Shown: piece by piece, positions 43,001 through 58,000 of the stretch
How the letters are laid out: each line of letters starts with the position of its first letter
Position numbering within the stretch: the first letter of the stretch is position 1
Source of the DNA: Leptasterias polaris
Taxonomy: Eukaryota; Echinodermata; Asteroidea; Forcipulatida; Asteriidae
Reading direction: 5' to 3'
NCBI GenBank assembly: GCA_037783415.1
Contig: JAZGTN010000170.1
Span: forward strand, 3,701,501 to 3,765,500
Length of the DNA: 64,000 nt
Made by a program: the position numbers and the translations under genes
Notes under the pieces: model-generated
What the model was told of the DNA's origin: nothing
Databases searched by the model: none
The model's input: the letters and a program-made list of their open reading frames with translations, nothing else

Positions 43001-46000
43001 TCGCGACTCTACAACCTCGACCATGGTCCTTCTCACAACAAACAATTCTCACAAAAGAGATTTTATTCATATGGATTGTTACCCGTAAACCGATACTCAG
43101 TGCTGAATTCCTACACCTTGCAAAGCTTCAAATCGTACTGGTTTATGTTTATCACTGATTTCGTTTAGTTATATTTAGCTTATGTTTTGATTGTTGCAAC
43201 CGGTGGTTTTGGGGTCCTTCAACTTTGCAAATAGTGTTCAAACGGAAATAATTTATGGGATTGTTACTGGTGTGACCTCTTTAATTAACGACCTTTCCGA
43301 TAGAAACTAATCACAATTATTGACCCGTCAGAGGTCATCGGTTTACCTCTAAAATGGCAACTGGATGACGTCGATGAATAATCAGCCTCGCTACCAGTGG
43401 TATCGAACCTCTGGAAGGAAAGCACTGAAAATCAACGTAGTCTCTGGCAGTCCACAGAATAATGGATCGACAACACAGGACTAATACAAATATCCAATAT
43501 ATTTAAACATTTCAAAGTCACACTTCCATGGGGGGTTACAATCGAGCAAGGCATTCTGGGAAAACAAATAATGGCGCGGAGAGATCGTACACCACTGGGA
43601 ACGAGGTGTCTTTGCATTGGTATTGAGTTTTCAGAAAGTACGCAGAAATTTTATGGGGAATTATCAATAAATAAAACAGTTTTTCTGAGTTCAACGATTC
43701 TCAGCAATTGCTTCAAAGTGGAAGAGGTTTTGTCAGAGCTTAACTCTCCCGTAGATGAAAGCATTTAAAATCAATTTAATGTTTTGTTTTGATCATTCGA
43801 AATCCAGTTGAGCAAACAACGGTAAGAAGCAACACAAATCTGCCTGTATAGTCCGGTTTATATTCAATGCCGGTGTTTTATCCAAAAGGATTCGCCAAAT
43901 TAAAACTTCAAACACGCTACAAAAAAAAATACAAAAACAAACAAACTCCAAAACAAAATTGTGACCTTATGAGCCGTCAATAATGAAAGACACTCGAAAA
44001 GTAAAAAGAAAAAGAAAAAAAGAACCAGACAGACGAAAATTGTTGAAGGTCTAAAATCTCAGCTCTGATTCCCACAAAACATGTTATCGAACGAATGATA
44101 CCAATCACGGGCGTCGTGTATGGGCAATATCCGCCTTATATTGGTCTAGCAACCTTGTATATCGAACGTTAAGGTCATTAAAAGCGTCCGTGAAAGAGAA
44201 ATTGGAAAAGACATGTGGAAACAGTTGCCAACAATTGTCATTCAGATTTGTTTACTTGGTTGTATCCGAACATTCAATCATCAACATTTGAAAGAGAGAC
44301 ACACACACATGTCAATTAAGGCAGTATAACTTATAAGCATTTCACAGATTCAAAACATGATTTAATTGGTTTAAAGATGATCATGAAGACAAGCTTTTAT
44401 TGAAATATATTTTTCTTCTGAAAAATTTGTTATAGTGCTTTTTTCAGAAACGTGTAAACCAATGATTAGTTTTGATCTCGTGAGTCCGAAAAGTTTTAAA
44501 ACAGTGCAAAACAAAATTGTTGTTTTTCACTAATTATGTTCTTGTGACTCCGATGACCGATTGAGCGTAAGCTTCCACAGGTGTGGTATTTTATGTAAAT
44601 GTTGGGTCACAAAATTAACAATGGTTGCCACTTGATTTTAAGGTGAAAGTTCAGTACTGACAAAGAAAAACAAAATGGGGGAGGGGTAAGTTAGTTCCGT
44701 GATGTATAACTTCGTTAAGGAACTTCGTTAATTTGTTTTCATCGTCCATTAACACCTAATCGGCCTCGTGTCTGTCACTCACAGGATAAGCAAATTATTG
44801 CAGCCCAACTCATAATTATAAGTCTTAAAATACTAAATAATTCGTTCTTTTGAATTAAACTCAAATTACTAGGATTTGTTTTAAGGGAAACTGTACCACG
44901 TCGTGCGTGGTTCTATTGAATTTCTCCGACTAAAATACATAAGCCATACATAAAGTTTCACTACATCAGGGTGGGTTGTAACTGACAGATTTTAGTCTTA
45001 ACGCTTCTTAATTTTTTTTATATTTTAATCTATGATTCTTTATCCATCTTTATCCAGCTATGCCCAAACAGTTGGAATTTGTTTCCATTTGGGACTTGCA
45101 CACATTTATTACTTCATTGTTTACTACGTGCATAATTTACTATGTGAATTCACTTCAAACTAAAACCGAGGAGTGCGTTGCCCTCAGTAGTTTTGTTCCT
45201 AGTTGGTAAAATAATTAAAACCATTACGTCAATAGGAATATATTTTTGTGTATGTGGCAGTTTTTAAAATGTATGTTTGAATCTAGTTTCAATAATTGGT
45301 TTCATTCAATGTAAGGCATTAGTCTCCTTGCATATGACGTCACAAGCCCAAACAGCGCCCTCACTGAGGTCAAAGGAAGACTTGACATTGGTCGAGAGTT
45401 GTGCTTGGCGCATTGTTTGACCTCAGTGATGGCGGCCATGCAATGGGTCTATATAAGCATGAGAAAAGGGCAAACAAATGGTGAGCTTAATATTTATTGT
45501 ACACAGCAAAGTTTGAGGAGTAATTTAGACCTTTGCAGAATAAAATGAATGTACCCTTGTAAAGAAAATAATGACATACTTGCGATACCCCTGGTTTTAT
45601 ACACTGGTTTATAAAAAAATAGTAGGCCTTGCAACTGCGCGAAGGCAAGTTTAATGCTATACCCACGCTGTTTAAATCTATCCATTCCGGATGTCAGGCA
45701 CAAAATATAAGGTATAAATGGTTCTCGTGAAAGAGTTTCAAACATGAGGTGAATGTAACCAAGAGCTGCAATTTTGTCGATAAAATTTGTTTTAATATTC
45801 ACAACCTTATGAAGACCGAGGACAAAACAAAACGGAGAAAAGAAAATGTCTCGAGGTGTTCCACAAGGAATTTTGTGTACAAAGTATATGGAAGGATGTT
45901 AACTACAGGGACTGAGGAAAGAACAAAAGATGTCTCTTAAGGAATGTTGGACGTAATAATCCCTAGCAGTTTGTAAGAAGGTTTGTCGGACACACTGTGT

Positions 46001-49000
46001 TGGACACAATGGTTTGTCGAACAATGTGGGTGAGACGTAAAAGTGGAGCAAACCGATTGGTCGGACACAATTGGTCGGACACAATGTTTTGTCGGACACA
46101 ATGGTTTGTCGGACACATTGGGTTGGATGTAATATTGGGACATAATTATTGGGATGTCGGCACAACATGTTGGACCAAGCATAGTGTCAGAAGGTCCGTC
46201 GGACACTAAGGGTAGGATGCAGTGGATTTTTCGGGCACAACAGTTTGCTCGACACATTTGGTTGGTCACGGTGCTTTGTCGGGCACAATGAGTCGTAGAA
46301 AAGGGTTTGTCGGACACAATGGGTCGGATATTATGGTTTATTTTACACAATGAGTTGGACAAATTGTTTATCATAAATACCAGTTCAAATCTGTTTTCTG
46401 ACATAAGGGTCCAAGTCGGACATAATAGTACGGAACACTGATAGCAATCAATTCATTAAGGCAAATTAATAAGATATCCGCGAATTGAAAATAAGAAAAC
46501 TTTCATGACTGACAGGAACAGCCGTAGCCTATGCCTATTTATGACTCACGTGGTCTTGCTTTTGACGGTCTTATCATTGCCGGGGAAACTCTTATTAAAA
46601 GTCAAGGCTAAGTGGAGTTCCTCTTGTAGTCGATAATCTCGTAACTCCCACGGGGGGTAATAATTTGATGTAAACACAACCGTATAATCCATATGAAACC
46701 TAAAGGGTATGAATGGTATTACTAATCAGAGTATATTTAAACGCATTTATTTGTATATACCGCACACCGAGACCCTTGTCATTTGATTGGTGGAAAACGC
46801 GTCACGTGTCATCCAGTATTTTGCATACTGCTGCGACGCTCCAATATGGGTGGATATAATTTTGTTGGACGCCTCGCAGCGTCGTTCCCATATTAATCGT
46901 TCCCTGCCCGTTTTTGTCTAACAAACAAGACAAGGCCGTGTCACGGCAGACAAGGTTGGTGTTTACATGGAGTCGACCACGTTTCCCATGCCTGAGTGCG
47001 TCAAACCTCATAACAGCCCCCTATAAAAGGCAGTACCGGAAATGACGTATCATGTCCGTATTAATTTCTGAGTTTCCTGTTGAACCTGGCATGTTTTTTA
47101 AGGTCGAGTGACGTCATAATGGGGATCTCGTTCCAAGCGTGACCCACTTTAAAGAATTAATGACAGAGCGTTGTTCATTCAACTACAAATCTATGTTAAT
47201 ATTGACTTAATGTACATGTACTTATAAAATATCAAATAATAAACCACAAGGGAAACTGACTGGGTAAATGTTTAATGATTTTGGGTTGAACAAAGAAAAA
47301 TTGACTAGAGCGGGATTTGAACCAAGGAACCGGAGGTCGTTGGTTCAAATCCCGCTCTAGTCAATTTTTCTTTGTTCAACCCAAAGTACTTATAAAATGT
47401 TACAAACGAAAGGTTGGCATTACTTTAAAGAAAAATTCAAATTAATTTTTTCTTATTAAAGGCAAAGTATACCGTCCTTTGGCTTTTGGAACCGTGCGAT
47501 TGTTTTAATCCTATATAAATGTAGATGTATGCAATAAACCTAACCTGTGAAAATTTAATTTCAAAAGGTGGTCGCTTTTTTGTGATATCTCCGAAAATCC
47601 GGAGCGAATTATGCCCACGCAGGAAGAATAATCTTTAACAGGAACACACACAATCTGAGAAGTGTTCTGACAAACGTTTCTCAGATTCAAATTTTGGGGC
47701 ATAAAATCTGCTATCTTTTTACATAACCATATTGCTTCGAAGTGAAATGTTTCTAAAAATGCTTTATACTATCAAAAGCTGCTGTAGGCTTCTACCAACG
47801 AGTTTTTATTGCCATTCATTTTAAGATTGATTACCAAACGTATACCTTCCCTTTAAAAGGCGGTAAGGAAAAGTCTCCAAATAATTAAATCAAAAATCAA
47901 AAAAGCTAAACTTTGATGTAATGAGAGTGTTGGTACACACGATATGAACAATTACAAAGAATCCAATCATAAAACTTCTTGTGTTAACGTGAAGAGAGAA
48001 ACAGGTTTGACTATAGCATAACCAAATGTCACGAAAACTACTAGTGCCTAAAGGTATATCTTCAGACCCGCTGGTTACAGTCCTAGTCGCTTTTGGGAGT
48101 CCCTTGGTTTCATTACAAGCAAAATTTAAATAGCAAAACAAAAATGGCATTTCTTTGTCACCAACAATTTTCACTATAAATGCTTTCATCTCTGGTTATC
48201 ACAACATAACATAATTATTATTTGGGATCAGGTTGGCTAATAGTGGAATCTTGCCCTGCCCTCTAGGAATTCAAAACTAGGGAACCGGTTCAAATCCCGT
48301 TTCGTTGGTTCAGTTCCTACCTGTTTACACGGGTTCCCCATTTGTGAGGTTTTCCTCCCATATCTCAAACTGAACGTTAAACATGTCAGGTTCTTCACAG
48401 GTATTTTCAGTCCAACGGGTTCATTGCTTTTGAGACGAGTCCCTCGGTTTCAATACCAGCGAGATTTAAAGGTATTATACAGGATTGGCAGAGCTGACAA
48501 AATAACCACAGACAGTGTTCATGTTTTGTGTAATCAACCACATACATGAAATAACAAACCTGTGAAAATTTGAGCTCAATTGGTCATCGAGGTCACGAGA
48601 AAATAGTGAAAAGAGACCTTATGTGTTTTCTGTTTTTCAAACATCGAGTTTATTATCGCGCGCGATAAAAACTATTGTTTTTACTCATTTCTCAGAAACG
48701 ATAGCATTTTAGGCAGAAATATTTTAAGGAACCCTTTCTACCATTACTTACTTTAAATCATGTAAGTTATGTGTGAATCTGTGAACATTTGTGTTTTTCG
48801 ATCTTACCAATAGTGTACAGGGCCTTTAAATTGAAAAAAAAAAAAGATTATGAAAATCATCAACGGCTAACTTTGAACAACGCATTGCTCCCCACATACA
48901 ATTGTCACTATAAATGGTTTCTTATCTCTGGTTATTTGTAAATATTCCTGTTGAGGGTTTGAGATTTAAAAGATAACACTTATTGTTTCCTTTTATATTT

Positions 49001-52000
49001 GCAGCGACGCAGAGGTTTACCTCATGCAGGACTGGGACTTATACGCGTCTTGTTGCGACCAGCATTATCCCAACGAAACCTGTTCCATAGGTGAGTGCTT
49101 TCCCACACTGATCTCCATTGGATAAAATGGTTGTGTCGTCACTTTGAAGGCAAATTGATTGATAACATGTTGCCACACCATTGAACCGCGTGTTTCAATG
49201 GCAAGTTCGCCACAACGGCCATTTTGTCGACTAGCAGCCGATATTACCTGGTATACCAAACGCATGCTATTTTTGTTTACCCTGAGTATTACCAGACAGT
49301 ATCGGCCGCTAGTCAACAATGGTCGTTTATGCAAACTTGAATGCATGACTTGGGAAATAGCATAACGTATATATTACCTGGTTGTCCTCTAATGTGTTCC
49401 TCTATGAATTACCTTTAGGTTTCTCTGTAATGAGAATAGCAAAATATCTCCACGATGGCCTTAGCACTTTGATGACACCAATGCCAGTCAGCGTTTAAAA
49501 CCCAACCTCCTTCCTCCACTAAGAAACTTGCCACCAAACGATCCCAACAGAAATAGCTACTCGACCCATGTCTTTACCCTTGCATGTCCACAACCTCAAT
49601 GGGTTTTCCTGTAATTCTAGGCTCAGCACATTACTCGATACCAACCGATGTGAATCATTTGATTTACATGAGTTTCACCATTCCCACGTAACAGTGGTCC
49701 TCCGAACAACTGCTGGTTTAACACCCGAGGAACTTTCAAAATTCTCCCCTTGTGTTCAGGCTGGCTAGTTTAATCTTGATCAGCATATGAAACATGGAGC
49801 CGATTTCACCAAAAGGCTAAGATTGATCTTTAACTGTGTGTCAATCTTAATTGCTAAGAAAAGTGTGATTTTGGCTACAATACAAATCACTATAGCGATA
49901 TGGACAACTCATCTTAACATGAATCTTAGTGATGTGAAATTGAGCCATAGACCGGTGACAAATCTGTGGGACTACCGGCAATGAAGATGGTCCCATTGGC
50001 TAGTCACTGTAAAGGCTTACGTGAACTCTAGTGCGTAAACCAGGGGATTCCCCGCCCACTGACAAAGAGCTGTGCTCCGAATACCCATCATTCCGTATGT
50101 TGGTGTCTTATCGGTTATCTACCAGATGTTTTACCTAGTCTCCAAAAAGTGGGCACCAATTTTATTTCTGCTTTCGTAATTCCGAATGGGAGTTTAAGGT
50201 ATACTGGCGTAGGGTGGCGCAATTCTGTAATTACAATCTGGAACGGTCGGGTCAATATTCATACCTTTATTTAATTTTAGCCGTCCACCGTTTTGTGTAA
50301 TTTCGTTTTGTTCATCAACAGCTTGCCCGTGCCGAAACGGCGCCGAGTGCTTCCCGAGCAACCGAACCTGCACCTGCAAGCCGGGCTGGGTCGGAGTTCG
50401 ATGTCAGAGGTCATGTAGAGAGAAGAATAACAACACATACGGCCAGGATTGCAAGCGGAAATGTCGCTGCGGACCGGACGCTTCATGCGATCCGGTGACC
50501 GGCATGTGCGAATGCATTGATTCTCCTAAGTAAGTTTGTTCGTCTTATTTACTCTACAAACTCATGGGTCAAAATTGACACGGATTCTGCGTCCCATGGG
50601 GCTGACCCGTTTCTGGGTCAGGCTGACCCAACCCAGAAAGTGCTTAACAAAATGGGATTGAACTTGAATTCTGCGTCATTTTGATCCCTTTCTAGGTATT
50701 TTAGACACAGGTTCCGGGTCCTCCTGACACGGGAATGGGTCAGGCCCCACGTTACCCGGATCTGAGTCATTTCTGACCCGGACATGTTTAGAGTGTCAAA
50801 GACCAGGGGTTGGATTTCACAAAGCACTAAGATTCCTCGGAAAGATGAGTTGTCAGTATTACCATAGTGATTTGCATTGTGACATCACACTTTGCTTAGC
50901 AACTACGATTGATTTGCAGTTCAGATCAATCGTAGCTCTTTGTGAAATTTGCCCCAGTATCCACACTTCATGTGACCCAACATGTACATAAAATAATAAA
51001 TTTGTGAAAGTTTAGACTAAACCGTTCATTGGAGTCACTGGAAAATAGTGAACAACTCCTCAAAAAATGTTTCACTGTTTTCAAGTATCGAGTATTGCTA
51101 TCGCGAGATTAAAAATAATTGTTTTGTTAATTGTTTTCTTCTCAAAAACTACAGTGTTTTCATGGACAGTTTTCCCACCATGACCATCGTTATACCACGT
51201 ATGTCATGTGCAAATCTCTGAACATTTTATTTTCTCACTCTTACTAATGTTGTGGCCATCACCCTTTAATGTTTATTATTTATTTATTTGTTTCTTATTT
51301 GTTCTGGGTGATACATTGATCCCAGCTCACATAAAGGACAATGCATTTGAATTATTAAGAGTACAAGGTAACAAGTGATAGAAATATTAAACATTCATTA
51401 AAAGACATTAGTTCAACAAAGAAAAACAAAAGAATAAGAACAAAAATGCAATACGTATGTATGACAGAAATGTTCTAAAACGCCATTTATAACAAAGTCG
51501 ATAGTATAAAAATGACGTGAAGGTGTATTCATTCTATAACATGTCAAACAGTAGGAACGAATGGATCACGGGAGATGACTTCAAAATATAGTCTTTAAGT
51601 CAAGACAACTCGACATTCTGAAAGACAGAAAAAACAAAAACCTCTTCTGGGATATGGTTGCTTCTGCTTTATACGGACTGAGGTCATAATATAATAATAT
51701 AATAATAGTAGTGGCTTCTTATATAGCGCTCATATCTGTCACTCAGTGACACTCAATGCGCTTCAACAGTCAGTATTTTCCTGCAAGGTATGTGGAGCTA
51801 TGAAGTATGAGACCTATTCCTTTACATAGCACCATGCAATGGTTTTACAAGGTGCTGTGGCGCAATATGCAGCCAATCAAATCAGGAACACCGGGGCAAA
51901 CCCCTTCTCTTTTCGATAAGTGTATAATGAGTCCTTTTACATGCATTACACAACACACGGGACCAACGGCTTTTCGTCCCATCATCCGAAGGACGAAGCA

Positions 52001-55000
52001 ATAATGGTTAAGTGTCTTGCTCAAGGACACAAGTGTCACGACCGGGACTCGAACCCACACTCTGATGAACAGAAACACCAGAGCTTGAGTCCGGTGCTCA
52101 TATCCGTTCGGACACGCCAACTATGGTCTTTGCCATAGTCACCTAGTTACCGGTCAAAATCAACGCCTGCTTTAAATAGAACAAGATGGTTTCCGTAAGA
52201 TAATCGTGAACTTCCCACATCAACAGTCTTGAGTCTCTGTTATTACTTCTGTCATACGACAGGTTTCTGTATCAGATACTATTGCGATGCCTAAGAAAGC
52301 TGCATCGAATTTCTGTACAGCAACAAAAAATATATAAATATACATATATATTCAAAGCTTAATGCTTTCGTTTTCAGATGAAATAAGACCAGGATTAATT
52401 TGGCTTGACTTCTATAGATAGGTTGCAATATGACGTAAGTCGGCCATCTTTACGGGCAATTTGGAACACACAGTCATGCGTTACGCGTGAGAACGGCGTG
52501 CAGCACGCGCACATTTCACAAAACTCATTGCGTGATTGGTTAGTGAATGACGCGGCTGCGTTAATAATTTGAGCGCTTGACGCGCCTGCAAGCCAAAATG
52601 CGATTTGCCCGTAAAGATGGCGTCTACTGGGAACTATCTATTGTGACAAATTTAGAGGGAAATGTTTGTGTGTATTTCCGTAATAATTATATGTAATTTA
52701 AAGTGAATATTTTTTCACGGGTTTTTAGCCTGTATACTCGAGAACAAAAATCAATTTTTTCGGCATGCAAGCTATCGATATTGAGTGTATCATTATGAGG
52801 ATGGTTTTAGCAGTGAAAATGACAGCAAATCTGATGTCTAATACTCTGTCTATACATATGTAATTCAGCCCCTGGGATGCAAGATTTGGGTGTGCAAAAC
52901 ATTTGACACAAACAAATTTGACACAAAACAAAGAGGATAAGTTTCCGATTTAATAGATTTTACAAATCCATTACCGTTTTCACGAGAAAACCTGACTTTG
53001 TACTCAAGATGAAACCAGTATCGCATGTTCGTTTCCCCCCCAAACAAAAAGCCGCGGAAAAGGGAGGAATATATATTTTGACACGCGACGCAGACTGCAA
53101 AACAAAAATATATATTTTGTTTCTGTACTCCATGGTACTTTAAATTGTAGTATTCCTCCTCAAAATTGTATATAATGCAACAACTCGAAGAGAAAGTTGT
53201 TTAAACATGGTGTCAGATCTCCCCAAACCTCACTAGATTAATTAAACAGTGAGTGCCATGGGTTGCCCCGTAAAGTATACAAAGGCAATGAAAGTTATGA
53301 TTTTAAATTCTTAGAAAGGGGGAACAAAAATTCGACTATTTTGTCCTTTCATTCACGGTAACGTTGAGCCGAAAGGGATCTGTTATCATACTTCCCATTT
53401 TAATCTTGTTAAAGTGTTCCGGAGCCATATCCTACGCACAATCCCACATTAAAATCACACATGTGCAGACACAGATAAGTTTGTCGTGAAGCTCAATTTA
53501 ATCATCTTTCAATTGAAACGACATCCCCAAGACTTTGAATACGCCAACCCCATTTTTACTGATCGTAAGTGACGAAAACTGTTGTTTGCAAATGCAAAGC
53601 AGTCTACGCATCTATTTAATTTCATTTTTTCAAGTTTGGTTGAAACTGCCAGTTCCTGCTTGTTCCTGCTCTTCAAGGTTCAGAAATTGTAGTTTTGTTT
53701 TTGTTGTTTCAGTCGTCTTAAAAAAACCTATTCACTGCCAAATCTGAGGTGTTACAATTGACACCATGGAAAATGTAACATGATAATTTTTTGTATATTT
53801 TAAATATCACTAATTTCTGCCAAATCAATTACTTTGTGTAACGTTTAATTATTACAGTTGCACGGCCCGCTGTCCGGTGAATCGGTATGGTCCAAAGTGT
53901 AGATGGAAATGCCGCTGTAAAGGAGGGTGCGATCACATGACAGGGTCATGTGACCATGCAGGTAATGGCTTGACTTTTTAGAAATTTTAACTTCAAAATA
54001 CTTAAGCAGGTTTAGTCTAAGTTGTATATAACAGAGATGTCTCATAATAAAATCGACTAAATTCGAATTTGATCTTGTTGAATGTTAAACAACATTCGTT
54101 CTTTGTTTTATTTTGTCCCTACCCCCACCCACGATGGGTACATTTCACCGATGGTTCACTGATACTAATTAAAAGGTTATCTTTCCAATATTTATGAAAT
54201 GCATCAAAGACGAGTCATTCCGGAACTGTGACTGTTTGAACGGCGGGTCGTGTCAGGCGAAAAGCCCATCCTGCCGGTGCCAGCCCGGTTGGACGGGCGA
54301 TCGCTGCGGAGTTCCGTGCTCGTCAGGGTTTTACGGCGAGGAGTGTGCGCTATCATGCGGATGCGGAGACAACTCGACCTGTAGCGTAATGACTGGTCTG
54401 TGTAGCTGTGCTGGTGAAAACAAGTAAGTTAATGAATTTCCACCTGTGGTTCTTGATCTTGTTATATTGACATACCTCTGTTAAAAGGCCATGTTTTGCA
54501 CATAGAAAGAGCGTCACGGACGTCCACAATACATTATTTATTGGGGTTTAAGTTTACCCACCATCAATAATGAACAATCAAATATTATCATTCATGGATT
54601 CTATAAGTATGATACTCTTTGCTAATATCATAATTTCTAAGCCATTGGGCGTAGAAACATCATGAGAAATGAATACATGGTGTCTGTCAATTCGTCAGTT
54701 TGAGTTTTGCCTGCCGCACTTTGGCAGCTGGCGTTGTATTTTTATACCCGATGATGCCACACGTCACGTCATCTGAATATTTCATATTGTACTTTTTGCC
54801 ATACAAGGCAACATGAAACATTTACATACAATATGAAAATATTTCCCCTAGTGATTGATGTCACTACCAGTCAATTCTGTAGTTACTACTTTGTCAATTA
54901 AATGTTTTACGGTAATCATCCAAACATCATAGTTAGATGACGCTTGCACCAGGATAAACAAAAATATGTAAAAAATAATGCTGTTAGCGAACTATATTTT

Positions 55001-58000
55001 TGTAGTTGACATTTGCAACGAAACGGTTGTAAACTTGAGACTAACGCTCCGTATTTCCCAAATCAATCGACCCCATACTCCACAGATTTCCTCTGCAGAT
55101 GTGTGGAGGTACGGTCTGTACCTTGCTTCCTCGTTTGACTCCGAGAAGCGAGTCCGTGGTTCCTTAGGGATGCATTCCACACAGACGTCTAATCACGGCC
55201 CCATAAATAGAACCTCACCTCAAGTTATACGTCTCTTTGCGAAGCCACGACTTGGGCTTGGGCTTGGGATCTGACCCGCCTGATTGAAACACCGTAAGGA
55301 AAGCGCACGGAAGGAGCCTAATCCCCCAATACAAGCCCAAGTTGTGGTGTCGAAAAAAGGCCATACACATTTTAGACTGTAGCTTGCTATGAAATTATTG
55401 GCTTACAACCGTCATCTACCGTCATTTGAATACTATCAACTTGGTAGCGTTACAGCACATTCTCAAGTGGTTATTTTTTTATTTAGATGGTTAGCGGTAA
55501 TTGCATTCAGCTCTTTTTCTTTGTTTCGTATACTTTGTTTTGTCTGTTCTTTTGTGTAATACTATTAGTATTAAACTGTTGCACTCAAGCCTTGCTTTTC
55601 TAAAGTCTCCATGTGACTCGGTCTTTGTTAACAATATAATTGGTTCGCTACTGTAATACGTTTCCCTGTATTGGTTGTAGTGTAATTTTAACCAACCTGC
55701 TTTTGGGCGAAAGTGGACATACATGTAATGTGCTACGATACAATGACATGTTTGGAATGTGTTCAGTATTTACATACCACCATTACATGCCTATATCATA
55801 GGCCCCTTCCTCCAGGTGTTTCTGCAGAATTAAAGCGAAATCGAGAAATATTTTCTGAAAAACACACAACAAGATCAACAATTTTTGGGGTGATATAACT
55901 ATTAAAAGTTGGTCTGCAGAGTGGATACATGGCCGTGAGCCTGTCGCAAAAAAATGTCATATGGAATGACTGGTCTTTGGAAAGGCTACAAAATATGAAT
56001 CATTACCTGAATTATTTATGGTCCCAAGCGTTTCATTGAAGCGTCCTGCTGAAAGGATTTTAACTAAAAACTTTAACTTAAAGAAAAGGATTTCACTCAT
56101 TCTGAGCTGTCTTAATCAGTGACTGAACTAATTGCGGAAAAAGTACGCAGCGCCCTCTTGTGAAAATAATTGAAGCGTTCAAAGTACTTTTTGGGAAAGT
56201 AATGAAACAGAACTACTATAAAAAAAAACCCATCAAGTTAAGACTTATCTTAAAACAGTTAGTCTAGATATCCCTTCTGGGTCCATAATGTAATTGGCAC
56301 AAGACGTAATCCCATACCAATATTGCTTTACATTTTAGTGTAAAGTTTCAAGGATTGCCTCAAAGTTCAGCGTTTAGTAGAGTCATTTCAACATCTCATT
56401 TCAGAATTCAACCACTCAGTTTCATAACATTAACTTCTGATTTCAGGATTAAACTAAAAATCTAAAAATACACAAGACAACCTAATTTAGTGTGTTAATG
56501 CACCTTTTAATTTCGGAGAGGAAGTAAACGTTCTTGCTTTGTTCCCGAGCAGACACGAGAAGGCAAGATTACATTTACAGTTACTTACAAAACTTACAAC
56601 CTTCAACACAAGTATTTCTAATGATATAATCATTCATTCGTTTTCCATCATCCATACATTTTTGGAAGGTACTCCTGTTCCGGTAGATGCCCTCCCGGAG
56701 TGTACGGACCACGCTGCTCCTACCAGTGCGACTGCCCGTCAAGGTTAACGTGTAACCAGCTGACGGGAGACTGCCAGTGCACGGACCAAAACGAGTGTCA
56801 AGAAATCTTGCACGGAACAACGACCAAAGGTTTGTCAGGAAAAAGAAACTAACTAAATACAACCCACACAGCTACCCGCAACCTTGTGCCAATGTTTGGA
56901 TTATCCCTAAATGGTATTTTTGAAACCGAGCCCTACTCCCACTCACCCCCACTCACCCCCTCATCGATCGTGCGTGAGATGAGTCAGGTCACACAAATAT
57001 TCACATGCAGTCATTTTTTAATTTTTTTTGCGATGGGGGCAGGATGTGATGAATGTTTGCTCAGCTTGAAGAATATCAAACCACCTCCTTCAAATCATGT
57101 TGGACAGGATGATTGCTGGCATGCATCATAAATCCCCAGATTAATGATCTCGAATGTTATTGGCTAGATAGAGGATTAGCCCTTAGAGGACTTTCACTTT
57201 CGTAATAATACTGCAGTGACGTCATGGATAGTTGTGATGCTTCGTTTTCAGAGCATACAGTTTTTTCTTAGCTCCGTTGTTATTAAAATTTTATTTTAAC
57301 TGTTAGAAGTAACTATTAATGAACAAGCACCAGAGTTTATTAGGAAGCGATATATGCATACAACACATGGGGACGATTCCTATTCGGGCTATAGGTAGAG
57401 GATTAGCCTCATTATGCAGTTAGAGAGCTCGGGGGGGGGGGGGGGTACCGCGATGCCATGTTACCACTCCCTATTCACGAACATTTAACTTAAGTTCAGT
57501 CAAGACAACATCTCTTTCGATTACATTTTATCGTAGACAATACATGATAATTGCCCCAATAATGCGCACTACACTGTAGAACATATGGGGACAGCTGTGA
57601 TGATGACGTGAGGTGAATTGGCTCAATAGACCGAAGTTGAATTTTGCCTAAACCAAAATGGCTGCGCGCCATGGCCTATAAAGTTGTGTTTGACAATGCC
57701 ATACATCGGACTCGTGCAGATATTCTTCCGCTGCACTCATGGCTCAAACAGTAGTTGCATATACTAGAACAATCCTACCACAAGAGGGCACTAGATTACT
57801 CTTTACGCTTTATGCAACTCAGACAAAACCAGCACGTGTATACATCTAATGTCACATGACTGTCGTTGATTATAAAGGGATCATAAAATGACATCGCAAT
57901 GGTATTCTTTTTGAGCAGCTGCCTCTTCAGGACAATGTCCCGATTCCATTCTGATTGAGCAGAGCTCACACAATGAGCAGCTGTGTAGTCTCAAACTGTA

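Noticed and set aside
45937..46404. 155-codon - strand open frame rich in CVRP words
   Set aside because: It is produced by a degenerate minisatellite; kept only as a low-interest finding.
46786..46850. CCAAT, CACGTG and CArG-like sites close together
   Set aside because: The CArG-like word has a mismatch, the sites are short, and nothing downstream looks like a start; chance is likely.
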